A DNA stretch of 64,000 nucleotides from Chitinophagales bacterium (GCA_023957245.1 JAMLHJ010000002.1:62001-126000), one strand, 5' to 3'; numbered from the stretch's first letter, positions 17,048-26,177 are shown. Notes: generated from the sequence alone by a model not told the origin. Program-made: numbers and translations.

Positions 17048-18268
17048 ATGGGAAAACTTGGGTATGTCGGTTACTTAGATGGCTTCAGAGGTTTTTTTTG
17101 CCTCCTGATTGTAGCATATCACTGGCCGATGAAGTATATGTCTATTAGCTTCGGATGGGAAGTATTGCAAACTTTTTTTGTGATATCTGGATATTTAATT
17201 ACTCGTATCTTATTGAATGATAAAGCTAAAAATCCAAGTTTTAAAGATATTTATAATAGGTTTTTATACAGACGTTCATTTAGAATATTTCCCTTGTATT
17301 TTGGTTTTATTGGCTTTTGGACACTTGTCTATTTTATAGGTCTTTTGATAAATTCAGGTACATTAAAGATGATAACAGAAGATATTGGAACAAATGGAGT
17401 TTATCTATATACTTATGTATATAATTTTGCCAGTTTTTTTAATTTTTTCAGAGGAATTGAAGATGTCAATTTTACAATATTTGGACATTTATGGTCGCTA
17501 TCTTTAGAAGAGCAATATTATTTAACTATCCCTATAATTATTTACTTTCTGAGCCGAAAACAATTATTGTATAGCGTAATTGTGATTATTGTTGTTACTC
17601 CTTTAATACGATATTTCGGCTATGAATGGATGATGTCTATTCATCCAGACCACAAATGGGCTTCGGTTAATTTGTACAGAATGATGCCTTTCCAAATGGA
17701 TAGTTTTGCTATTGGGACTCTTTTGGCATTGACAGGTTTTAAACGAATAAAGCGACATGTCTTAGCGACTTGGTCTTTGTTTGTAGTGATTATTATTGTG
17801 TATGTAGGCAATAGATATTTAGTTGAATATCAAGGTAGTTCTTTTCAGGCTATTGGTGGCAATCGGAGTTTAGAGCAGTGGCTCACCACCAATTATCAGC
17901 ATGTTTATTTATTTACATTGGTCAATTTCGGAGCGGCTTTTGTGGTGATGAGTTTTGAAAGAGGAGCAGGTTTGATTCCTTGGTTGTTTTCAAATAAGCT
18001 CATGGTTTACTTTGGAAAAATCTCTTACGGTATTTATGTTTTTCATATCCCTCTTCTTTATTTTTGGTTAGTAGGTTATGCATCTGTTGTGCCACTATGG
18101 GTAAACAAAAAATATCCATTTATCTATGAAATCACGGCATGGGTGCCATATATAGCGATAGTATTATTGTTTTCTCATTTGAGTTATAAATATTATGAAA
18201 TGTATTTCCTTCATTTGAAAGAAAAAGTAGATGCTAAAAAATTTGCCAAGCTGAGAGATAAGGGTTGA
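17048..18268 (+). CDS. Acyltransferase 3 (OafA-like) membrane protein
   Basis: A 406-residue integral membrane acyltransferase, probably acetylating a surface sugar or lipid. It opens with the family motif YLDGFRGFFCLLIVAYHW, whose His is the catalytic candidate. It continues with FFVISGYLITRILL, RRSFRIFPLYF and the HLWSLSLEEQYYL signature, over about ten hydrophobic segments. It resembles the protein at 49901-51091, so the window carries two members of the family. It stands alone, upstream of tatA with 163 bases between. Confidence 0.9.
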   Translation: MGKLGYVGYLDGFRGFFCLLIVAYHWPMKYMSISFGWEVLQTFFVISGYLITRILLNDKAKNPSFKDIYNRFLYRRSFRIFPLYFGFIGFWTLVYFIGLLINSGTLKMITEDIGTNGVYLYTYVYNFASFFNFFRGIEDVNFTIFGHLWSLSLEEQYYLTIPIIIYFLSRKQLLYSVIVIIVVTPLIRYFGYEWMMSIHPDHKWASVNLYRMMPFQMDSFAIGTLLALTGFKRIKRHVLATWSLFVVIIIVYVGNRYLVEYQGSSFQAIGGNRSLEQWLTTNYQHVYLFTLVNFGAAFVVMSFERGAGLIPWLFSNKLMVYFGKISYGIYVFHIPLLYFWLVGYASVVPLWVNKKYPFIYEITAWVPYIAIVLLFSHLSYKYYEMYFLHLKEKVDAKKFAKLRDKG

Positions 18269-18404
18269 TAGTATTTGTCTTAGATTGAAATTTTATTGGA
18301 GTAAAAGGATAAATTAATTTTAAAGCAATTTTAATAATATCAAAAAATTAATCAATCATAACATTAGATTGATAGGAATTTGGGTCAATACCATAAAAAA
18401 ACAG

Positions 18405-18412
18405 TAACTTTA
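18405..18412 (+). promoter_or_regulatory. Putative promoter for tatA-gatA
   Basis: TAACTTTA (near TAnnTTTG) lies 20 bases before the ATG at 18432, with a TTTG -33 candidate at 18379-18382, 22 bases upstream. Confidence 0.45.
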
Positions 18413-18431
18413 CAAACTAAATTCATCAATA

Positions 18432-18653
18432 ATGAATACTTTATTTCTAATTAGCATGCCAGGTGGAGGTGAGATGTTTTTTATCTTACTAGCTGTTTTG
18501 TTACTTTTTGGAGGGAAGAAAATTCCAGAACTTATGCGTGGACTAGGGAAAGGAATTCGTGAGTTTAATTCAGCAAAAGCTAGTATTAAAGACGAAATCG
18601 AGACAGGCATGAAAGAATCTGAAGAAGAGCCAAAGAAAAAAATTACTGAATAG
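18432..18653 (+). CDS. tatA: Twin-arginine translocase subunit TatA/E
   Basis: Pore-forming subunit of the Tat pathway, which exports folded proteins across the inner membrane. The 73 residues show the standard plan: a short periplasmic N-terminus, one membrane helix (MFFILLAVLLLFGG, about 15-28), the hinge motif GGKKIPELMRGLGKG, an amphipathic helix and an acidic/lysine-rich tail. No tatC or tatB is adjacent. It lies 18 bases upstream of gatA and is probably transcribed with it. Confidence 0.93.
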   Translation: MNTLFLISMPGGGEMFFILLAVLLLFGGKKIPELMRGLGKGIREFNSAKASIKDEIETGMKESEEEPKKKITE

Positions 18654-18671
18654 TTTAAAGGATTTTCAGAA

Positions 18672-20096
18672 GTGGCATTTTACAGAACACTAAGCGCTCT
18701 GCAAGGTGATTTGTTTTCGGGAAAGACGACTTGTAAGCAAGTTGTCCAAGACTATTTAGACAATATCGACCGCAATAAGAGTATCAATGCATTTATAGAA
18801 GTATTTAAAGACAGTGCTCTAGCAAGAGCAGAGGAATTAGATGGTCAATTAATCAATCGTCAACCTCAAGGTAAACTTTTTGGATTGGTGATAGGCATTA
18901 AGGATAATATTGTCTATAAATCTCATCTTTCTACTTCATCCTCAAAAATACTAACAGGTCATAGGTCAATATATTCTGCAACAGTCATTGATAGGCTTAT
19001 AGCTGAAGGTGCTATCATTATAGGACGACTTAATTGTGATGAATTTGCAATGGGTTCTTCTAATGAAACATCTTATTATGGACCAGTAAGAAATCCGCAT
19101 AATCAAGAGTATGTACCTGGAGGTTCGTCAGGAGGTTCAGCAGCTGCTGTTGCTGCAGACTTGTGTATGGCTTCTTTGGGTTCAGATACCGGTGGTTCTA
19201 TTAGACAGCCAGCTGCTTTTTGTGGGATTATTGGTTTGAAGCCTACTTATGGTAGAGTGTCCAGATATGGCCTGATGGCTTATGGTTCATCTTTTGACCA
19301 AATAGGGCCGATGGCGCATAGCGTAGAAGATATTGCTAGGATAATGGAAGTGATAGCTGGAGCGGATGATTATGACGCAACTTCTTCTTCTGTAAAAGTA
19401 GAAAAGTATTCAGAGCGACTTCAAGAGAAGAGCACTTATAAAATTGCATATTATAAAGAGGCAATAGAAAATTCAAATATTCATCCAGATATCAGATCTG
19501 CTGCCATGAAATTGGTAGAAGATTTGAAAAGTCAAGGATGTGTAGTAGAGCCTGTGTCTTTAAAAGAGCTAGATTATATTGTTCCAACATATTATGTACT
19601 AAGTACAGCTGAAGCATCTTCCAATTTCTCAAGATATGATGGGGTAAGATATGGTTATAGAGCAGAAGATGCTGGCGACCTAGATTCTACCTACAAAAAA
19701 TCTCGCTCAGAAGGATTTGGTAAGGAGGTTCAAAGACGGATTATGTCTGGAACATTTGTATTGAGTGCTGGATATTATGATGCATATTATTCAAAGGCTC
19801 AAAAAGTGCGTAGAATTATCGCTGATAAGACAAATGAAGTATTGAGCTCTTATGATTTCATCTTGTGTCCGACTACACCTACTCCTCCTTATAAGTTAGG
19901 CTCGCATCAGGGAGATCCTATTGCTATGTATTTAGGAGATATTTTTACAGTACAAGCCAATTTAGTGGGAGTGCCTGGAATATCTATTCCAGTCGGAAAG
20001 ACTGAAGAAGGATTGCCTATCGGTATGCAGTTCATGACTGCAAAATTTCAGGAAGGTAAATTATTATCTTTCTGCAATCAGATACTGAAAGGATAA
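18672..20096 (+). CDS. gatA: Asp/Glu-tRNA amidotransferase subunit A
   Basis: Amidase subunit of GatCAB. It releases ammonia from glutamine and passes it to GatB, correcting Glu-tRNA(Gln) and Asp-tRNA(Asn). The 474 residues hold the amidase-signature triad: Lys77 (GIKDNI), cis-Ser152 in GGSSGGSAAAV, and Ser176 in GSDTGGSIRQPAA. All are intact. The start codon is GTG at 18672; no better in-frame ATG is near the conserved N-terminus FYRTLSALQ. gatB and gatC are not adjacent. It is followed by a strong bidirectional terminator. Confidence 0.96.
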   Translation: MAFYRTLSALQGDLFSGKTTCKQVVQDYLDNIDRNKSINAFIEVFKDSALARAEELDGQLINRQPQGKLFGLVIGIKDNIVYKSHLSTSSSKILTGHRSIYSATVIDRLIAEGAIIIGRLNCDEFAMGSSNETSYYGPVRNPHNQEYVPGGSSGGSAAAVAADLCMASLGSDTGGSIRQPAAFCGIIGLKPTYGRVSRYGLMAYGSSFDQIGPMAHSVEDIARIMEVIAGADDYDATSSSVKVEKYSERLQEKSTYKIAYYKEAIENSNIHPDIRSAAMKLVEDLKSQGCVVEPVSLKELDYIVPTYYVLSTAEASSNFSRYDGVRYGYRAEDAGDLDSTYKKSRSEGFGKEVQRRIMSGTFVLSAGYYDAYYSKAQKVRRIIADKTNEVLSSYDFILCPTTPTPPYKLGSHQGDPIAMYLGDIFTVQANLVGVPGISIPVGKTEEGLPIGMQFMTAKFQEGKLLSFCNQILKG

Positions 20097-20116
20097 CTAT
20101 TGATTATAGAATAATA

Positions 20117-20141
20117 AAAAAGCCCGGAATTCCGGGCTTTT
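20117..20141. terminator. Bidirectional terminator between gatA and 20143-21018
   Basis: AGCCCGGAATTCCGGGCT (20121-20138) is a perfect 18-base palindrome, with A6 on the left and T3-T4 on the right. It would terminate both convergent genes. Confidence 0.88.
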
Positions 20142-20142
20142 G

Positions 20143-21018
20143 CTATTTAAAGTGTATTTGAATCTTACTAGGATCTATTTGCAAAGAATCCATTTTCTCT
20201 ACACGCAATGGCTTATTAAAAGAGGCATTGGCTTTAAGATTGGATTTGAAATTTGTCACAACATCATTTTTTGTAGTAACATTGGCAGTAAATGGTTCTA
20301 AAACAGGAGTAGATATCACTTTTTGTAATGGAATTTCTACATTTTGATTCACTGGGACCATAAGCTCTCCTTCAATTTTCACCTTTTGTTTTACAGGAAT
20401 TTTCACTTGAACAGGAATAGTTGTTTTCAATGGAATCTGATAATCTTGCATACTGAGGACTAATGTGTCGCTCACAAGTAAAGGTTGGTGGATAGGGATT
20501 TTTTGCTGAACATCAACCACCCCTTTTACTGGCAATCCGATATTAAAGAAGCGTTTGAAATTTGTTCTGATTTTGGTTTCTAAAGGGATAGAAAAATCCA
20601 TATCTAAAGAGTCATTGACTTTGAGCCTATGATTGAAGGGAATCACCAAATCTTTTAATGGCATTTCATTTTGATCTAAAACTATATCAACAGGTAAATC
20701 AAATTCTAAATCCAATACTTGATCCATATATACTTCGGTGTTCAATGGAACATCCAAGTCCATTTTTAATGGAACATTGAATTTTTCGTTTAATTGGATT
20801 TTAAGATTGTCATTTACTCTGATTTGTGTCTGAAGGTCATTCATCAATGAAATGAGAATAGTGCTGTCAATTTGTGCTTCAATAGGAACTTTTCCATTGA
20901 TATGTATCTGGATAGCTTTATCTATGTCCATTTGTACATACATTCTAGTTACTAAAAAAGTGATGCCTGCAACTAATGCAACTAATAGCGCAACGCCTCC
21001 AATCATGTATTTATTCAT
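20143..21018 (-). CDS. Membrane-anchored protein with repeated short strand motif, unknown function
   Basis: A 291-residue protein with one N-terminal membrane helix (GGVALLVALVAGITFLV, about 7-23) and no other hydrophobic segment. The rest is a run of short hydrophobic strands separated by acidic or polar turns: VPLKMDLDVPL, DLEFDLPVDIVL, DMDFSIPLETKI, IPLKTTIPVQVKIPV, ELMVPVNQNVEIPL. The period is roughly 20-25 residues. The pattern suggests a repetitive beta-rich rod in the periplasm. I recognise no named family. The coding frame is open and well separated by a terminator on its 3' side. Confidence 0.7.
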   Translation of the reverse strand: MNKYMIGGVALLVALVAGITFLVTRMYVQMDIDKAIQIHINGKVPIEAQIDSTILISLMNDLQTQIRVNDNLKIQLNEKFNVPLKMDLDVPLNTEVYMDQVLDLEFDLPVDIVLDQNEMPLKDLVIPFNHRLKVNDSLDMDFSIPLETKIRTNFKRFFNIGLPVKGVVDVQQKIPIHQPLLVSDTLVLSMQDYQIPLKTTIPVQVKIPVKQKVKIEGELMVPVNQNVEIPLQKVISTPVLEPFTANVTTKNDVVTNFKSNLKANASFNKPLRVEKMDSLQIDPSKIQIHFK

Positions 21019-21192
21019 GTCTTAATTTGATTGAAATGTTAATATATGGTTTTAAAATTGTAAATTCATCATTGATAGTATATTTTTAAAAAAATCAGAT
21101 ATAAATCAAAAATTTATCTCTTAATAATTTTTGGAAAAACAGCGTTAAGCATCTTTATCATTTTTATTGATATGATTTTCTTGAATAGACTG

Positions 21193-21200
21193 TATCTTTG
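21193..21200 (+). promoter_or_regulatory. Putative -7 promoter box for rlmN
   Basis: TATCTTTG is only 8 bases before the ATG at 21209, which implies a very short leader or none. Confidence 0.5.
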
Positions 21201-21208
21201 CATCATCA

Positions 21209-22240
21209 ATGAAAGATATTCGTACTCTCTCTCTTCCCGAATTGACCTTGTGGTTCAAGGAGCAAGGAGAACCTTCATTTAGAGCCAAGCAAGTGTATTC
21301 ATGGCTATGGCAGAAATCTGTTACAGATTTTAATGAAATGACCAATTTGTCTATAGGTTTGAGAGCTAAGTTGCAAGAGCATTTTATCATCAATCTGGTA
21401 AAAATTCACAATGAGCAATTTTCCAATGATGGTACAATCAAATCTCTCTTTATTCTCCATGATACTCACCTTATAGAAGGTGTGATGATTCCGGCAGATG
21501 ATAGAGCCACTGCATGTGTGTCTTCTCAAGTGGGCTGTAGTCTTTCTTGCAAGTTCTGTGCAACTGGTTTTTTGAAAAGAGAGCGCAATTTGGAAGCTGC
21601 AGAAATATATGACCAAGTCGTATTGATTAATCAGCAAGCAGAAAAATCTTTGGGTCGTTCATTGACAAATATTGTATTCATGGGCATGGGCGAACCTCTT
21701 CTTAACTATAGTAGTGTTCTTCAAGCAATTGAAAAAATTACTTCTCCAGAAGGTTTGGGAATGTCTCCAAAGAGAATTACTGTTTCTACTGCTGGTATAG
21801 CCAAGATGATTAAAAAACTGGGAGATGATCAAGTGAAATTTAATTTAGCTTTATCTCTTCATGCTGCCAATGATGAAAAGCGAGATACTATTATGGCGAT
21901 AAATGAACATAATAATATCGAAGCATTGGTCGAGGCTCTCAATTATTTTTATGAGAAGACTAAAAACAAAATTACTTTTGAATATATCTTACTCAATGGA
22001 GTCAATGACCATATCCAAGATGCCCAAGAGATTGTAGCACTTTGTCGTAGAGTACCAGCAAAAGTCAATATTCTAGAATATAATAAAGTAGAAGGTGCCG
22101 ATTTCACTAGAACAGATGCTCAACGTAGAGATGCATTTGTAAATTATTTAGAGAAAAGAGGTGTTACTGCCAATATTCGCAAAAGTCGAGGTAAGGATAT
22201 CGATGCCGCTTGTGGGCAACTTGCCAATAAGAGTAAGTAG
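21209..22240 (+). CDS. rlmN: 23S rRNA (A2503-C2) and tRNA (A37-C2) methyltransferase RlmN
   Basis: Radical-SAM enzyme that methylates C2 of A2503 in 23S rRNA and A37 in some tRNAs. The 343 residues include the cluster motif CSLSCKFC (Cys110, 114, 117), preceded by Cys103, and GMGEPLLNY. The C-terminal Cys335 in DAACGQL accepts the methyl group in the known mechanism. All key residues are intact. It is monocistronic, divergent from the membrane protein at 21018. Confidence 0.96.
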   Translation: MKDIRTLSLPELTLWFKEQGEPSFRAKQVYSWLWQKSVTDFNEMTNLSIGLRAKLQEHFIINLVKIHNEQFSNDGTIKSLFILHDTHLIEGVMIPADDRATACVSSQVGCSLSCKFCATGFLKRERNLEAAEIYDQVVLINQQAEKSLGRSLTNIVFMGMGEPLLNYSSVLQAIEKITSPEGLGMSPKRITVSTAGIAKMIKKLGDDQVKFNLALSLHAANDEKRDTIMAINEHNNIEALVEALNYFYEKTKNKITFEYILLNGVNDHIQDAQEIVALCRRVPAKVNILEYNKVEGADFTRTDAQRRDAFVNYLEKRGVTANIRKSRGKDIDAACGQLANKSK

Positions 22241-22346
22241 GAAATTCTTTAGGTCACGATTTTCTATCATTAAAATTTGTAACAGTATATTTGATAATCA
22301 CAATAATTTCATTTTTAATTTTTCTTCATCCTATTAAAATAAATGC

Positions 22347-22757
22347 ATGGCAAAATTTAATATTAAAAGTATAGGCCTTAAAGATTTGGGACTATTGATT
22401 TTCAGAGTCGGAATTTCCTTCTATATGATAAAAAATCATGGTTTAGGAAAATTTCAAACAGTCATCAATGGAGGTGATATTCCTTTTGAGAATGCAATAT
22501 TAGGACTAAGTCCAGCTATGGAATTTTACTTAGTAACATTTGCAGAATTTATAGTTTCTATATTTATAGTTTTGGGTCTTTTTACAAGACTTTCAGCACT
22601 TGTATTATTTTTTGCTATGGCTGTAGCCTCTTATTTTATGTTGAAAATGGGCAATTCGATGGAAAGCCCTATGCTTTATTGTTTGTCTTATATTGCAATG
22701 ATGGCTGTTGGGGCAGGAAATATTTCTTTAGATTATATTGTAAGAAATAAAAAGTAG
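22347..22757 (+). CDS. DoxX-family membrane protein
   Basis: A 136-residue protein with four hydrophobic segments. The DoxX layout shows as LLIFRVGISFYMIKNHGLGKF near the start, FAEFIVSIFIVLGLFTRLSAL in the middle and a last helix before RNKK. Members are small membrane proteins associated with redox or thiol processes; the function here is unknown. It stands alone and is followed by the 14-bp tandem repeat at 22770. Confidence 0.82.
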   Translation: MAKFNIKSIGLKDLGLLIFRVGISFYMIKNHGLGKFQTVINGGDIPFENAILGLSPAMEFYLVTFAEFIVSIFIVLGLFTRLSALVLFFAMAVASYFMLKMGNSMESPMLYCLSYIAMMAVGAGNISLDYIVRNKK

Positions 22758-22769
22758 GACTTTTGAGAA

Positions 22770-22810
22770 TCAAGAACCAAGAGTCAAGAACCAAGAGTCA
22801 AGAATTGAGG
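22770..22810 (+). repeat. Tandem repeat with 14-bp unit
   Basis: The unit TCAAGAACCAAGAG is present at 22770-22783 and 22784-22797, and a third diverged copy follows at 22798-22810. It lies in the intergenic space between doxX and ctpA. It encodes nothing visible. Confidence 0.85.
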
Positions 22811-22874
22811 TATTAATTTAAGTTAATGTATTGTAAGTAATATTATTATTATTCTCAAGTTTATAATTAATATT

Positions 22875-22882
22875 TACATTTG
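22875..22882 (+). promoter_or_regulatory. Putative -7 promoter box for the ctpA gene
   Basis: TACATTTG, 26 bases before the ATG at 22909. Confidence 0.45.
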
Positions 22883-22908
22883 ATTTTTATTAGGTAGTTT
22901 TTACATAT

Positions 22909-24588
22909 ATGAATAGAAATTTTGCAGGCTTATTTGGGATAATCATCTTTTTGATGGTGAGTGTTAATGTTAAGGTATCAGCTAAGGATATTAATAATAC
23001 GAACAATCAAAGGTATTCTGAATTAGCAAAAAATATAGAAATATTTACTTCTCTGTATAGGGAATTGAACAGTTACTATGTAGATGATTTGGATCCAAAT
23101 GTGGTGATGAAATATGCGATAGATGGTATGTTGGAAAATTTAGACCCATATACTAACTATATTCCAGCATCAGATATTGATGAATTTGAATTTCAAACGA
23201 CAGGAAAATATGGAGGTATAGGTGCGACTATCGGTGAGAGGAATGGACAAGTATTTATTCGTCAACCATATTTTGGTTTTCCTGCTCAGAAAGCTGGATT
23301 GATGGCTGGGGATGCTATTTTGGAAGTGGAAGGAGTTCCTGCCACGAATAAAAATTCAGAAGAAATCCGTTTGTTGTTGAAAGGACAGCCTAATACACCA
23401 TTATCTATTAAAGTAAAAAGAGCAGTTAGCAATGATACGCTAACGTTCAAATTCAATAGAGAAGAAATTAATATTGGTAATGTTCCTTATTATGGAATTT
23501 TAGATAATAATATTGGCTATATCCGATTGGATCAGTTTACTGAGGGTGCAGCGCAAAATGTGAGCAATGCCTTAAAAGATATGAAAGCTCAAAAATCTTT
23601 AGGAGGATTGATTTTTGACTTGAGAGGTAATCCTGGTGGTCTGTTGAATGAAGCAGTAGGAATATGTAATATTTTTATAGACAAAGGATTGGAAGTCGTA
23701 GCGACTAAAGGTAAGGTTGAAGATGTCAATAAAGTTTATTCAACATTAGGTAAAGCTTTGGACACCGAGATCCCATTGGTGATTTTGACAGATGATGGTT
23801 CTGCTTCTGCATCAGAGATTGTTTCAGGAGTGATCCAAGATTATGACAGAGGATTGGTCATGGGACAGAGAACCTTTGGTAAAGGCTTGGTTCAGATTCC
23901 TAGACCACTGCCGTATAGAGCCAAGTTAAAAGTAACTGCATATAAATATTATATTCCTAGTGGAAGATGTATTCAAGCGATAGATTATTCCAACCATAAT
24001 GAAGATGGAAGTGTGTCAGTTATTCCTGATTCTTTGAGAAAGGTGTTTTATACAAAAGCTGGAAGACCTGTTAAAGATGGTGCAGGTATAGAGCCAGATG
24101 TACATACAACTCCGGAAGAAATAAGCCCAATTACTATTTCATTATTTACAAAAGATCTTTTTTTCGATTATGCCAATGTGTATAGAGCAGCAAATTCTCA
24201 GATAGATACTAATAAAATATTTTCATTAAGTGATGAAGAATATCAGAAATTCATCTCATTCCTATCTGACAAAAAATATGATTATACTACTAAAACAGAA
24301 AAGATGTTAGATGATTTGGTAGATGTTGCCAAAAATGAATCTTATTTTAATGCAATTGATAGTGCGATTAAAGTTTTACAAACTAATATGAAACATGACA
24401 AAGAGCAAGATTTATTTAAGCATAAAGATGAAATTAAAAGATTATTAGAATCTGAAATTGCTACACGCTATTTGTATCAAAAAGGAAGAATTCAAGTGGA
24501 TTTGGATAATGATAAAGAGGTGAAGCAAGCCATACAATTGTTGCATAACAAATCTGAATACAATAAAAGTTTAAGTGTTACCAAATAA
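22909..24588 (+). CDS. S41-family carboxy-terminal processing peptidase (CtpA/Prc-like)
   Basis: A 559-residue periplasmic serine protease with a signal peptide. Domain order: an N-terminal helical lid, a PDZ domain at about 90-180 (GGIGATIGERNGQVFI, AGLMAGDAILEVEG) and the S41 core. The core has DLRGNPGGLLNEAV (237-250), the serine loop GSASASE (297-303) and Lys325 in FGKGLVQ, the Ser-Lys dyad. About 180 further C-terminal residues are charged and helical, as in other Bacteroidota CtpA proteins. tsaB overlaps its end by 14 bases. Confidence 0.93.
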   Translation: MNRNFAGLFGIIIFLMVSVNVKVSAKDINNTNNQRYSELAKNIEIFTSLYRELNSYYVDDLDPNVVMKYAIDGMLENLDPYTNYIPASDIDEFEFQTTGKYGGIGATIGERNGQVFIRQPYFGFPAQKAGLMAGDAILEVEGVPATNKNSEEIRLLLKGQPNTPLSIKVKRAVSNDTLTFKFNREEINIGNVPYYGILDNNIGYIRLDQFTEGAAQNVSNALKDMKAQKSLGGLIFDLRGNPGGLLNEAVGICNIFIDKGLEVVATKGKVEDVNKVYSTLGKALDTEIPLVILTDDGSASASEIVSGVIQDYDRGLVMGQRTFGKGLVQIPRPLPYRAKLKVTAYKYYIPSGRCIQAIDYSNHNEDGSVSVIPDSLRKVFYTKAGRPVKDGAGIEPDVHTTPEEISPITISLFTKDLFFDYANVYRAANSQIDTNKIFSLSDEEYQKFISFLSDKKYDYTTKTEKMLDDLVDVAKNESYFNAIDSAIKVLQTNMKHDKEQDLFKHKDEIKRLLESEIATRYLYQKGRIQVDLDNDKEVKQAIQLLHNKSEYNKSLSVTK

Positions 24589-25276
24589 AGAAGCTCCTTT
24601 TATTCTATGCATTGAAACATCAGGTGGTCAATGCTCAGTTGCCATTGGGAAAGGATCACAAGTTTTGTCTCAAGCTTTTGAATGCGAAAAAAATAAAGCA
24701 GCTGATAGGCTTCCCATTTTGATAGCATCTGCATTAGAACAAGCTGGTATAGATATCAAGCAACTTCAAGCAGTAGCAGTAAGTGGAGGTCCGGGTTCTT
24801 ATACTGGACTTAGAATAGGAGTGGCAACAGCCAAAGGAATTGCTTATGCATTGGGAATACCATTGATACATGTTGAAACCTTTTTAGCTATGAAGCGTCA
24901 GTTTCTGAAAGAAGTTGGAAAAGAATATGATTTATATATTCCGATGATAGATGCAAGAAGGATGGATGCTTTTTATGCTGTCGTGGATAATGATGACAAT
25001 CTTGTAAGAGATGTTCAATGTGAGACGATTTCTGAGGAAATATTTCATGAGTTGGAAAGCAAATACAGTAGAATTGCTGTGATAGGACAAGGATTAGAAA
25101 GATTTGAAGAGGTTTTGAAACACTCTAAAATTGATTTTTATAGTGATTTTGTGTTAGAAGCACATGCGATGGTGGCTTTGGCAGATGAAAAATTTAGCTT
25201 GTCAAAGGTGGAAAATCTTGCATATTTCGAACCTTTGTACTATAAAGCTGTCCATTTGTCGAAAAAAAATGCATAA
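24575..25276 (+). CDS. tsaB: tRNA threonylcarbamoyladenosine biosynthesis protein TsaB
   Basis: Scaffold partner of TsaD in making the t6A37 modification of ANN-decoding tRNAs. The 233 residues have the ASKHA-type opening ILCIETSGGQCSVAI and the strongly conserved GGPGSYTGLRIGVATAKG block (about 70-87), then IDARRMDAFYAV. The GTG start at 24575 lies inside the end of ctpA with a 14-base overlap, so translation is probably coupled. Length is normal. Confidence 0.93.
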   Translation: MLPNKEAPFILCIETSGGQCSVAIGKGSQVLSQAFECEKNKAADRLPILIASALEQAGIDIKQLQAVAVSGGPGSYTGLRIGVATAKGIAYALGIPLIHVETFLAMKRQFLKEVGKEYDLYIPMIDARRMDAFYAVVDNDDNLVRDVQCETISEEIFHELESKYSRIAVIGQGLERFEEVLKHSKIDFYSDFVLEAHAMVALADEKFSLSKVENLAYFEPLYYKAVHLSKKNA

Positions 25277-25301
25277 TAGTTTTTTTTATAATATTTTAAG
25301 A

Positions 25302-25330
25302 TTTGGTTTCATTTGAAATTATTAATTTTG
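25302..25330 (+). promoter_or_regulatory. Putative promoter for the first ArsR-like gene
   Basis: TTTG (25302-25305), 17 bases, then TAATTTTG (25323-25330). This is the best-spaced Bacteroidota-type promoter in the window. A leader of about 75 bases follows before the ATG at 25413. Confidence 0.6.
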
Positions 25331-25412
25331 TAACTATGTATATTAATACTCCTTAATTATGGTTTGGGGAAATCAAAGGAGTTTAACTTTATAAAACAAA
25401 AAAAAGACAGTT

Positions 25413-25736
25413 ATGGAAACAAAATCAAAGAAGAATGCGGATGCTGTAAAATTCGACAACAACATTCTTAGAAAAGCAGTTCAAGTCGTGAGAGCAGTAA
25501 ATCATGATTTAAGACAACAAATTGTAAAACTATTAGATGACAGCGGTCGTTTGACTGTAACTGAAATTTATGTTAAACTTAGATTGGAACAATCTGTTGC
25601 ATCTCAGCATTTGGCATTACTTAGAAGATCAGGAGTTGTTACTACTACTCGTGATGGAAAATTTATTTATTATTCAATCGACAAAGATAGATTAGATGAA
25701 ATTTTTGTTTTGTTGAAAGAATTAGTAGAGAAATAA
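25413..25736 (+). CDS. ArsR-like winged-helix transcriptional regulator
   Basis: A 107-residue winged-helix protein. It has the ArsR core: NHDLRQQIVKLLDDSGRLTVTEIY, the recognition helix LRLEQSVASQHLALLRRSGVV and the wing TTTRDGKFIYYSID. There is no obvious Cys metal site, so the signal is unlikely to be the classical arsenite type. It is about half identical by eye to the next gene and has its own promoter and terminator, so the two regulators can be set independently. Confidence 0.88.
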   Translation: METKSKKNADAVKFDNNILRKAVQVVRAVNHDLRQQIVKLLDDSGRLTVTEIYVKLRLEQSVASQHLALLRRSGVVTTTRDGKFIYYSIDKDRLDEIFVLLKELVEK

Positions 25737-25757
25737 GTTAAAAAATAATTTTATTTG

Positions 25758-25788
25758 AGGTCTTAGTGATATGCTAAGACCTTTTTTT
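25758..25788 (+). terminator. Terminator after the first ArsR-like gene
   Basis: AGGTCTTAG (25758-25766) and CTAAGACCT (25774-25782) form a 9-bp stem with a 7-base loop, followed by T7. Confidence 0.88.
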
Positions 25789-25791
25789 ATT

Positions 25792-25799
25792 TATATTTG
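25792..25799 (+). promoter_or_regulatory. Putative -7 promoter box for the second ArsR-like gene
   Basis: TATATTTG starts 3 bases after the terminator and 41 bases before the ATG at 25833. Confidence 0.45.
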
Positions 25800-25832
25800 C
25801 ATAGTTATAGATTATTTTAATCGTTATATATT

Positions 25833-26177
25833 ATGAGTTATATACAATTTGACAAAAATACCGTAAAAGTTTCCAGTGACATTTTGAGAGCATTGGCCCA
25901 TGATTTAAGATTGAGAATGTTTTATTTGATTCAAGAAGCAGGCGAAATCAATGTAAACGATATTTACACTACATTGAAATTAGAACAATCTATTACTTCT
26001 CAGCATCTGAGTGTATTAAGGAAAACTGACATCGTCAATACAACAAGAAGAGGCAAGATGATTTTCTATTCTATCAACAAAGGGAAAGTGAAAATTATAT
26101 TTGATGCAATTGAGAATTTTGAAGAAAAATCTCAAATACGCAAGAATAAAGAGGCTGAAGTCAAAAAGAGAGCTTAG
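25833..26177 (+). CDS. ArsR-like winged-helix transcriptional regulator (paralog)
   Basis: A 114-residue paralog of the preceding regulator: ALAHDLRLRMFYLIQEAGEINVNDIY, LKLEQSITSQHLSVLRKTDIV, NTTRRGKMIFYSIN. The recognition helix differs only slightly from its neighbour (EQSVASQHLALL against EQSITSQHLSVL), so the two may bind similar sites or form mixed dimers. It ends in a short lysine-rich tail. Tandem duplication is the simplest origin. Confidence 0.88.
   Translation: MSYIQFDKNTVKVSSDILRALAHDLRLRMFYLIQEAGEINVNDIYTTLKLEQSITSQHLSVLRKTDIVNTTRRGKMIFYSINKGKVKIIFDAIENFEEKSQIRKNKEAEVKKRA

Noticed and set aside
22770-22810. CRISPR array
   Set aside because: Unit is 14 bp with no spacers; it is a plain tandem repeat.
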